From an uncultured Chitinophagaceae bacterium (GTDB lineage Bacteria; Bacteroidota; Bacteroidia; Chitinophagales; Chitinophagaceae), in the NCBI GenBank assembly GCA_903832075.1, contig CAILAF010000243.1:1-5012 (forward strand): 5,012 nt of DNA. Reading direction: 5' to 3'. Shown here piece after piece: positions 1 to 5,012 of the stretch (the stretch's first letter is position 1; each line of letters opens with the position of its first letter). A program made the position numbers and the translations under genes. Below the pieces are notes generated by a model. That model searched no databases. It was given only the letters and a program-made list of their open reading frames with translations, and was not told where the DNA came from.

Positions 1-624
1 AAAGTTTTGGCAGAAGGTGCACAAGGAAGTATGTTGGATATTGATTTTGGTACGTTCCCGTTTGTCACTTCATCAAACACAATATCAGCGGGCGTTTGCA
101 CAGGTTTAGGTGTATCACCAAAACAAATTAATGAAGTATTGGGTGTTACTAAAGCTTATTGTACCAGAGTTGGCGGCGGACCATTTCCAACAGAATTAGA
201 AAATGCAACTGGCGAAGAATTGAGAAAAATTGGAAGTGAATTTGGTGCCACAACTGGAAGGCCAAGAAGATGCGGTTGGATTGATTTAGTGGCTTTGCGA
301 TATACTTGTATGATAAATGGAGTAACACAAGTTGTAATGACAAAAGCCGATGTTTTAGATTCATTTAAAGATTTAAATGTTTGTACAGCATACAATATAA
401 ATGGGAAAGAAAGTGCTGAAGTGCCATTTCAAATGACAAGATTGGCAATTGATCCGGTTTATAAGAGTTTCAAAGGATGGAATTTGGATACAACAAAAAT
501 TATGGATGCAGCCAATTTACCTATTAATATGTCAACTTATATTAATTTTATCAATAAATTTATTGGAGCACCCGTGAAGTATGTTTCTAATGGTCCTGGA
601 AGAGAACAAATTATAAGTTTGTAA
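1..624 (+). CDS. purA: Adenylosuccinate synthetase, C-terminal half (5' end outside window)
   Basis: PurA joins IMP and aspartate using GTP to make adenylosuccinate, the first committed step from IMP to AMP in the cytoplasm. The reading frame is open from base 1 and ends at TAA 622-624, giving about 207 residues, roughly half of the usual 425-430. Visible motifs, numbered from the first codon here, are GAQG at 6-9 (its Gln contacts IMP in the E. coli enzyme), DIDFGTFPFVTSSN at about 12-25, RVGGGPFPTEL, the aspartate-binding loop TTGRPRR at 84-90 (bases 250-270), the guanine-recognition motif TKAD at 114-117 (bases 340-351) and SNGPGRE at 196-202. Sequence and order match the family to the normal C-terminus, so the gene looks intact on this side. 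The TTG at base 7 is an internal codon, not a start. It is followed 95 bp downstream by an acidic-protein gene on the same strand, without a convincing terminator between them. Confidence 0.97.
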   Translation, partial: KVLAEGAQGSMLDIDFGTFPFVTSSNTISAGVCTGLGVSPKQINEVLGVTKAYCTRVGGGPFPTELENATGEELRKIGSEFGATTGRPRRCGWIDLVALRYTCMINGVTQVVMTKADVLDSFKDLNVCTAYNINGKESAEVPFQMTRLAIDPVYKSFKGWNLDTTKIMDAANLPINMSTYINFINKFIGAPVKYVSNGPGREQIISL

Positions 625-719
625 ATTCAATTATAAAAATTTAAAAAAAGTTCAAAAAATTTTTGGTAGTTATTATTTTGTATTGAAATTTTACGTTACC
701 AAATTCTTATTAGAAATAT

Positions 720-1136
720 ATGGCAGCAAAATCTGATAAGCCGAAAAAAATTACTTCATTAACATCATCAGATGATGATGTTGTGAAAAAGACATCTTCA
801 AAAAAATCAAAGGATGATGATGATGACGATTTTGATGATGATGAAGTAGTATCTACAAAAAAGGGAACATCAAAATCTTCAAAAAAATTAAAGGATGAAG
901 ATGACGATGATGTAGAAGAAGTTGAAGATGATTGGGAAAAACCTGAAGACGGCGAAGATGAATGGGATCCTGATTTTGATGAATTTGATATTCCAAAATC
1001 AAAAGGCAAAAAAACAACTGGCTCGAAAAAGAAAGTTGATGATGATGATGACTTTAAAGTTGATGAAGACTTTAAAGAGTTTGATATGTTCAATGATAAA
1101 GACGAATTTGATGATGATGAAGATGACGATTTCTAA
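720..1136 (+). CDS. Highly acidic low-complexity protein of unknown function
   Basis: I do not recognise a function. The 138-residue product runs from ATG 720-722 to TAA 1134-1136. By count it has 42 Asp, 14 Glu and 26 Lys, and no Arg, His, Cys, Gln or Tyr, so net charge is near -30. Lys/Ser-rich patches (about 23-31, 46-58, 93-105) alternate with Asp/Glu-rich runs (32-42, 59-71, 107-117, 126-137). A distinct core at 70-92 contains W72 and W82 followed by WDPDFDEF and an IPKSK patch, and is the part most likely to be conserved. There is no signal peptide or membrane segment, so it is probably cytoplasmic and largely disordered. It resembles the acidic tail of Firmicutes RNA polymerase delta only in composition and lacks that protein's folded N-terminal domain. 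Other readings are a polyanionic chaperone, a DNA mimic or a metal buffer; none is demonstrated. The steady frame, mixed GAT/GAC codons and spaced aromatic residues favour a real gene. No Shine-Dalgarno is visible. Confidence 0.8.
   Translation: MAAKSDKPKKITSLTSSDDDVVKKTSSKKSKDDDDDDFDDDEVVSTKKGTSKSSKKLKDEDDDDVEEVEDDWEKPEDGEDEWDPDFDEFDIPKSKGKKTTGSKKKVDDDDDFKVDEDFKEFDMFNDKDEFDDDEDDDF
794..911 (+). repeat. Imperfect internal direct repeat (two 37-bp copies, 81 bp apart)
   Basis: Bases 794-830 and 875-911 match at 33 of 37 positions, with differences at 808, 818, 824 and 827 of the first copy. The offset of 81 bp is exactly 27 codons, so both copies are read in the same frame and encode SSKKSKDDDDDD and SSKKLKDEDDDD. 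The first 24 bases, which include a run of seven A, differ at one position only. A third, weaker version of the Lys-then-Asp pattern lies at about 1020-1060. This suggests growth of the acidic gene by in-frame duplication, helped by GAT triplet runs. Confidence 0.75.
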
Positions 1137-1203
1137 TCATCTTTCTTTTAAATGCAAGGGTAACTCTAATCTTTATGCTTAATTAATATAGAATATATTC
1201 AAT

Positions 1204-1247
1204 AAAAAAAGTATTGCAAAAGCAATACTAATCAATTTTTATTTTTT
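1204..1247. terminator. Bidirectional intrinsic terminator between convergent genes
   Basis: A perfect 8-bp stem, AGTATTGC at 1210-1217 and GCAATACT at 1222-1229, encloses an AAAA loop at 1218-1221. Bases 1204-1209 on its left are all A, so on the minus strand the hairpin is followed directly by a run of T, the classic form, terminating the operon that ends with the transglycosylase gene. On the plus strand T-runs at 1236-1240 and 1242-1247 follow after a six-base gap, a weaker but plausible terminator for the purA and acidic-protein side. It lies 67 bp past the acidic gene's stop and 23 bp past the transglycosylase stop. Confidence 0.85.
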
Positions 1248-1252
1248 ACTAT

Positions 1253-2281
1253 TTATTTTGCACTTGTCGAACCTTCTAATAATAGTTTAATAGATTCTAT
1301 TAAGATATCTCCCTTTTTTGATTCAAAAATCATTAAGCGATCTTTAGGAATACGCATCAGATATTTTTGTCCTTCCGCTAATGTTTTATCAAAACCGGGA
1401 TTCCATTTATTGAATTCATCCATATCAATTAATAAACTATTGGCTATTACTGATGAACTATATCTACCATTAACTTCGGTAACAATAGTACTATTTAGTT
1501 CTTCTTCACTCAAACTTTGAGTTGTTATAATACTTGATAAATAATTTCTTGTTTCAGCAGCAGTCATAGTTGTAATACCACCGCTGCCTTCAAAAAAATA
1601 ATGTGTAGCAATAAATTTTTTTACATGAGTTCGAGTTTCTTCTTTTAAATAATATTGCAAATCCCAAAAATTTTTACTCCCAGATTTTTGAATAGCTTGC
1701 CTTACTCTGCCTTCCCCGCCATTGTAAGCTGCAATAACCAACAACCAATCTCCAAATTCATCATACAAACCTTTTAACAACTTAGCTGCAACTATTGTGC
1801 TTTTATAAAAATCTTTTCGATCATCAATCCCTTTTCCAACCTTCAAGCCATATTTTTTTGCTTCGTCGTTCATCAGTTGCCACGGGCCTACAGCACCAGC
1901 ACTTGATACTAAACCAGACCGAAGATCACTTTCAATCACACTTAAATATTTCATCTCTTTAGGAATACCATATTGACTGAGAATTTTATCATAAATACGA
2001 AAATAAGGTCTGCCCCAAGTTTTCATTTGTTCCAATTCTTTTCCCTGCCGTCTTACATAATCCTGAACAAATGGAACAACCATTTGATTAAGTTGGATTG
2101 AATAAATCTTAGAACTCGTATTTTTTTCTTCTATACTATCTTTAATATTAAAATTTGAAATGTTTGATCTTGCATTTTTAAAAGACATTATAGCCAATGC
2201 AAAAACCAAAAATACTACTACCTCAAGTTTAAACTTGAAAGAAGTAAATATGATATTAGTAAAGCTTCCGATTTTTTTCAT
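1253..2281 (-). CDS. mltD: Membrane-anchored lytic transglycosylase, MltD-like (SLT domain, GH23)
   Basis: Enzymes of this family cleave the MurNAc-GlcNAc bond of peptidoglycan non-hydrolytically, leaving 1,6-anhydro-MurNAc ends, in wall remodelling and recycling. The 342-residue product has a basic N-terminus and a hydrophobic segment at about 19-34, a signal anchor or signal peptide. It has no lipobox cysteine and no twin-arginine motif, so export would be by Sec. The SLT fold spans about 98-230: VIES at 115-118 with catalytic Glu117, SAGAVGPWQLM at 127-137, and AAYNGGEGRVRQAI at 184-197. Family members often carry C-terminal LysM repeats. Here residues about 265-315 form one weak LysM-like segment (SSSVIANSLLIDMDEFNKWN, then RIP), and no clear repeat follows, so wall binding may be reduced. 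ATG 2279-2281 is chosen because it places the hydrophobic segment near the N-terminus; no Shine-Dalgarno is seen. It is the last gene of the minus-strand block, 71 bp after gatA. The SLT assignment is firm, the MltD subtype less so. Confidence 0.9.
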   Translation of the reverse strand: MKKIGSFTNIIFTSFKFKLEVVVFLVFALAIMSFKNARSNISNFNIKDSIEEKNTSSKIYSIQLNQMVVPFVQDYVRRQGKELEQMKTWGRPYFRIYDKILSQYGIPKEMKYLSVIESDLRSGLVSSAGAVGPWQLMNDEAKKYGLKVGKGIDDRKDFYKSTIVAAKLLKGLYDEFGDWLLVIAAYNGGEGRVRQAIQKSGSKNFWDLQYYLKEETRTHVKKFIATHYFFEGSGGITTMTAAETRNYLSSIITTQSLSEEELNSTIVTEVNGRYSSSVIANSLLIDMDEFNKWNPGFDKTLAEGQKYLMRIPKDRLMIFESKKGDILIESIKLLLEGSTSAK

Positions 2282-2352
2282 AACTATTATTTCGTACAGC
2301 AGCTATCAGTTATGGAAATAAAAACAAAAAAGATGTCTTAAATAGAATGTTG

Positions 2353-3783
2353 CTACGATTGCATCATTTCTTTTGAGAGCGCGAGCAAAAGTACCTCATT
2401 AAAATGAGAACTCATTAATTGCAAGCCGAAAGGCATACCATTGCTATGTTTGAAGATAGGAATGGAAATAGCGGGTATTCCAACAAGATTTGCAAATACT
2501 GTATAAATGTCAGTTAGAAACATTTTAATTGGGTCATCCGTCTTCTCGCCAATATTAAAAGCAGTTGAAGGAACCGTAGGCGAAATAATTAAATCATACT
2601 CAGAAAAAATTCGATTAACTTGATTACTTAGAGTCCGCCTAACTTGCTGAGCACGAGTATAATAAGCTTCATAATACCCAGAACTTAATACAAAAGAACC
2701 AAGCATAATTCTTCGCTTAACTTCATTCCCGAAACCTGCACTTCTTGTTTGTTTATAAAGTTCTGTCAAATCTGCATTTGTTGAGTTCGATCTATACCCA
2801 TATTTAATCCCATCAAAACGCGAAAGGTTACTTGATGCCTCTGCGGTTGTAAGAATATAGTAAGTTGGAACAACATATTCAAGAAGTTCAAAATCAATAG
2901 CTTGAACAAAATGTCCTTTTTTTGTTAAAATTTCTAAAACCGACAGAATTGAGCTCGCAATTTCGGGATTTAATGACGGATGTTCTAATGCTTGCTTAAA
3001 ATAAGCAATCCGATATTTTTTTGAAGATTGATGAATTAGCGTTGAATATTGAGGTACAATTTTCTCAGAAACAGTACTATCAAATTCATCTTTACCAGCG
3101 ATAACTTCTAAGCATAAAGCGGCATCATCAACACTATTTGCAAAAATTCCAATTTGATCGAAAGATGAAGCATACGCAATTAATCCATATCGTGATATCC
3201 TTCCATAAGATGGTTTCAAACCAATTACGCCACAATAATCCGCTGGCTGCCTGACTGAACCGCCAGTATCACTTCCTAAACTTATCATGCATAAACCAGC
3301 TTGAACAGCAACTGCAGAACCACCTGAAGAGCCTCCAGAAACTTTATTTTCATCCATTGCATTTCTTACAAATCCAAATGCAGAATTCTCATTACTACTT
3401 CCCATTGCAAATTCATCACAATTATTCCTTCCAATAATTATAGCATCTTCTTCTAACAATTTTTTTACAACAGTTGAATCATATATTGAAGTAAACCCTG
3501 CAAGAATTTTGGATGAAGCAGATAAGTGATGACCCTTATAAGCAATTACATCTTTCAACGAAACAATTACTCCATGAAGTTTGCCAATCTTTTTACCTGA
3601 ATTTCTTTTTATATCTAATTCTTTAGCAAGCTGAATTGCTTCCTCAGCGTAAACTTCCAAAAAAGAATTGAGATGCTTATTTTCTTCAATCTTAGATAAG
3701 AAATGATTAACAGCAATCTTACATCCATTAGGATGATCTGCTAAAAATGTATGATAATTTTTTATTGAAGTGAATGAAAACAA
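2353..3783 (-). CDS. gatA: Glutamyl/aspartyl-tRNA amidotransferase subunit A
   Basis: GatA is the glutaminase subunit of GatCAB. It releases ammonia from glutamine, which GatB uses to turn Glu-tRNA(Gln) or Asp-tRNA(Asn) into the amidated forms. The 476-residue product has normal length and the complete amidase-signature triad: Lys77 in VSLKDVI, cis-Ser152 in GGSSGGSA (150-157) and nucleophile Ser176 in DTGGSVRQPA (172-181). The 24-residue spacing between the two serines is that of the family. Also present are GLKPSYGRISRYGL, EVKRRIMLGSFVLSSGYYEAYY at about 354-375, and Asp425 within FLTDIYTVFANLVGIPAISIP; the Arg and Asp here match positions that hold the glutamine amide in known GatA structures. 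The start is TTG at 3781-3783: an in-frame TAG lies one codon upstream and the next Met is residue 127, inside the catalytic domain. gatC and gatB are not in the window. It sits 25 bp after tatC, a likely cotranscript. Confidence 0.96.
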   Translation of the reverse strand: MFSFTSIKNYHTFLADHPNGCKIAVNHFLSKIEENKHLNSFLEVYAEEAIQLAKELDIKRNSGKKIGKLHGVIVSLKDVIAYKGHHLSASSKILAGFTSIYDSTVVKKLLEEDAIIIGRNNCDEFAMGSSNENSAFGFVRNAMDENKVSGGSSGGSAVAVQAGLCMISLGSDTGGSVRQPADYCGVIGLKPSYGRISRYGLIAYASSFDQIGIFANSVDDAALCLEVIAGKDEFDSTVSEKIVPQYSTLIHQSSKKYRIAYFKQALEHPSLNPEIASSILSVLEILTKKGHFVQAIDFELLEYVVPTYYILTTAEASSNLSRFDGIKYGYRSNSTNADLTELYKQTRSAGFGNEVKRRIMLGSFVLSSGYYEAYYTRAQQVRRTLSNQVNRIFSEYDLIISPTVPSTAFNIGEKTDDPIKMFLTDIYTVFANLVGIPAISIPIFKHSNGMPFGLQLMSSHFNEVLLLALSKEMMQS

Positions 3784-3808
3784 ATTCTAAAAAATTTAAA
3801 TTATTTTA

Positions 3809-4654
3809 TTAACTCCATTCTTTATCTTCCTTTACTTTATCCTTTTCTACTCTAACACAAAGCAAAATACTTATTTCGTATAAAATGATTAAAGGAATGC
3901 TACAAATAATAGTACTTAATATATCTGGTGGAGTAATAATAGATGCAACAACAGTTATGATTAATACAGCATGTTTGCGATATTTTTTTAAGAACGAAGA
4001 ACTTACCACACTAATTTTTGCTAAGAAATATAAAACCAATGGAAGCTGAAATGCAAGCCCACTACCCAATACCAACGGCATCATGGTATTAAAATAACTG
4101 GCAATTGTCCAAATATTTTCAATATTTTCATCTAAAGAAAAATTAGAAAAAAAGTTAATCGTATAAGGAGCAATTACAAAATAGCCGAATAATACTCCTA
4201 TAAAAAAAAGAAACGAAACCCAAAAAATTACACCATTTGTTTTCTGTAATTCGTTTTTCTTTAATGCAGGTTTTATGAATTTCCAGAACTGCCAAAAAAT
4301 ATATGGAAATGCAATAATAAATCCACCGATTAAAATAATATTCAAAAAAACATTAAACTGTGCAGCAACAGTATTGCTCTGCATTCGTACATTGACTTTA
4401 TTTAAGCATAGATTGTCACCCATTCCCAATGCCCTTCCAAATTTACAGAGATAAGTATAAGTTGGAAAATCAGGATGCGTCGGCCCCATCAATACTTTCT
4501 TTACAATAAAATCTTTGTAAATAAAAACAATAATTCCTCCAGCAACAATAGCAACTACACTACGAAATAAATGTTTTCTTAGTTCATCGATATGATCCCA
4601 AAAAGACATTTCTGCAGTTTCCGATGAAGTTGATTTTTTTTTAAATAAACTCAT
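3809..4654 (-). CDS. tatC: Sec-independent (twin-arginine) translocase subunit TatC
   Basis: TatC is the inner-membrane receptor that binds twin-arginine signal peptides and recruits TatA so that folded proteins can cross. The 281-residue product shows six membrane segments at about 31-47, 101-125, 142-166, 186-212, 228-242 and 246-266. The cytoplasmic N-terminal motif HIDELRKHL (21-29) carries Glu24, and KPALKKNEL (128-136) carries Glu135, matching E. coli Glu15 and Glu103 that contact the signal peptide. RKHAVLIITVVASIITPPD and the following segment match the conserved last helices. The stretch between those two glutamates is 23 residues longer than in E. coli TatC, all in the first periplasmic loop, which contains Cys70 and Cys83. 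The C-terminus is a charged Lys/Glu tail in the cytoplasm. ATG 4652-4654 places the N-terminal motif normally. tatA lies 79 bp upstream in the same direction and gatA follows after 25 bp. No tatB is seen. Confidence 0.96.
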   Translation of the reverse strand: MSLFKKKSTSSETAEMSFWDHIDELRKHLFRSVVAIVAGGIIVFIYKDFIVKKVLMGPTHPDFPTYTYLCKFGRALGMGDNLCLNKVNVRMQSNTVAAQFNVFLNIILIGGFIIAFPYIFWQFWKFIKPALKKNELQKTNGVIFWVSFLFFIGVLFGYFVIAPYTINFFSNFSLDENIENIWTIASYFNTMMPLVLGSGLAFQLPLVLYFLAKISVVSSSFLKKYRKHAVLIITVVASIITPPDILSTIICSIPLIILYEISILLCVRVEKDKVKEDKEWS

Positions 4655-4733
4655 TTACAAAAGCATGGATAATTTGTCTTGATAAATCCAAAACTGTAGA
4701 AATAATTAAGAAGTTGACACAAAAAATGTATAA

Positions 4734-4934
4734 CTAAGAATGTGAAGTTTTATCAGATGATTCCTCATTTATATGTCCTTCTATTTCTTTCTTTACATTA
4801 TCTTTTGCATCTTTAAATTCTCTGATTCCTTTACCTAAACCTCTCATCAATTCAGGTATTTTTTTCCCGCCAAAAAAAAGCAGAAATAACAACACTATCC
4901 AAATAATATGTTGCGGTGCAAATAAATCTCCCAT
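4734..4934 (-). CDS. tatA: Sec-independent translocase subunit TatA (TatA/E family)
   Basis: TatA assembles on a substrate-loaded TatC complex to let folded proteins cross the inner membrane. The 66-residue product has the family layout: a short N-terminus, one membrane helix at about 10-21 with Gln8 just before it (the polar residue found there in E. coli TatA), the Phe21-Gly22 hinge, an amphipathic helix at about 24-46 (KKIPELMRGLGKGIREFKDA), then a polar acidic tail rich in Glu, Ser and Lys. Length fits TatA or TatE rather than the longer TatB, which is absent here, so the protein may serve both roles, as in other minimal TatA/TatC systems. Start is ATG 4932-4934 and stop is TAG. It is the first gene of the minus-strand block; tatC follows after 79 bp. 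No Shine-Dalgarno is visible; the leader is A/T-rich. Confidence 0.95.
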   Translation of the reverse strand: MGDLFAPQHIIWIVLLFLLFFGGKKIPELMRGLGKGIREFKDAKDNVKKEIEGHINEESSDKTSHS

Positions 4935-4996
4935 AAAATTTAATTTAATAAGACAAAGTAAGCGAAAATTTGAATCAATAAAAAATAAACAAACGC

Positions 4997-5012
4997 GAAG
5001 GCGTACGCCTTC
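4997..5012 (-). terminator. GC-rich perfect palindrome, probable terminator of the gene before tatA (cut by window edge)
   Basis: GAAGGCGTACGCCTTC is a perfect 16-bp inverted repeat that stands out in AT-rich surroundings. As RNA it would fold with a 6-bp stem and a GUAC loop. The stem may extend, because 4991-4996 read AAACGC and matching bases could lie past the edge. Read on the minus strand, the hairpin is followed by GCG and then a T-rich tract with six consecutive T (complement of 4979-4996), as expected of an intrinsic terminator for an unseen minus-strand gene upstream of tatA. A dispersed palindromic repeat or a protein-binding site is the alternative. Confidence 0.5.

Noticed and set aside
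149..395. Two minus-strand open frames opposite purA
   Set aside because: They lie wholly within the strongly conserved purA coding sequence and show no protein family features.
635..664. AT-only inverted repeat after purA (AAAAATTT at 635-642, AAATTTTT at 657-664)
   Set aside because: The 8-bp stem has no G-C pair, a 14-base loop and no following T-run, so it would be too weak for a terminator. purA may read through into the acidic gene.
674..680. TATTTTG before the acidic gene as a possible -7 promoter element
   Set aside because: It is one base short of TAnnTTTG, and no TTG-type -33 element sits at the expected distance upstream; such matches are common in AT-rich DNA.
710..1093. Minus-strand serine-rich open frame of 127 codons opposite the acidic gene
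   Set aside because: It is the antisense of GAT/GAA/AAA-rich codons, which reads as Ser and Phe runs. Low complexity keeps it open; there is no independent coding signal.
720..1136. Acidic protein as RNA polymerase delta subunit (RpoE)
   Set aside because: Only the acidic composition is similar; the folded N-terminal domain of delta is missing, and delta is a Firmicutes protein.
922..1182. Second plus-strand frame overlapping the acidic gene, rich in Met and Lys
   Set aside because: The out-of-frame reading of GAT repeats gives ATG codons, hence the Met runs. It has no recognisable domain and overlaps a better candidate.
1180..1200. Short palindromes TTAATTAA and GAATATATTC between the convergent genes
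   Set aside because: They are short, AT-only or nearly so, and expected by chance at this base composition.
2298..2331. Promoter-like pair before the transglycosylase gene (TTTTTTG at 2325-2331 and TAGCTGCT at 2298-2305 on the minus strand)
   Set aside because: The 19-bp spacing fits the Bacteroidota promoter, but the -7 element keeps only TA and one T of the consensus, so it is too weak to call.
4945..4980. TACTTTG upstream of tatA on the minus strand as a promoter -7 element
   Set aside because: It is one base short of TAnnTTTG and the nearest TTG is only about 15 bp away. The operon promoter probably lies here, but this match does not establish it.

Overview
The window is an AT-rich stretch of bacterial chromosome, roughly one third G+C by eye. 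It most likely comes from a Bacteroidota member, and the GatA, TatC and lytic transglycosylase sequences look most like the Chitinophagales/Sphingobacteriia side of that phylum. Supporting signs are the absence of convincing Shine-Dalgarno sites before any gene, a TatC with a long cysteine-containing first periplasmic loop, and a minimal TatA/TatC pair. The assignment is inferred from sequence character, not from a database search.

The left part is on the plus strand. Bases 1-624 hold the C-terminal half of adenylosuccinate synthetase (purA), cut by the window edge. After 95 bp comes a 138-residue, extremely acidic, low-complexity protein of unknown function (720-1136), with a tryptophan-containing core and an internal duplication. 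A perfect 8-bp hairpin with an A-tract on one side and T-runs on the other (1204-1247) lies between these genes and the convergent minus-strand block. It can serve as a shared bidirectional terminator.

The rest is a minus-strand block, read right to left: tatA (4734-4934), tatC (3809-4654), gatA (2353-3783) and an MltD-like membrane-anchored lytic transglycosylase (1253-2281). Gaps are 79, 25 and 71 bp with no terminator inside, so this looks like one operon ending at the shared terminator. TatA and TatC form the twin-arginine export machine for folded proteins. GatA is the amidase subunit of the tRNA-dependent amidotransferase. MltD cleaves peptidoglycan in the envelope. Only the two Tat genes have an obvious direct partnership. 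A perfect 16-bp GC-rich palindrome at the right edge (4997-5012) probably terminates the gene upstream of tatA.

Most of the window is ordinary housekeeping content. The least explained element is the acidic protein beside purA. I see no CRISPR array, insertion sequence, tRNA/rRNA gene, phage gene or defence system, and no gene-free stretch longer than about 120 bp.
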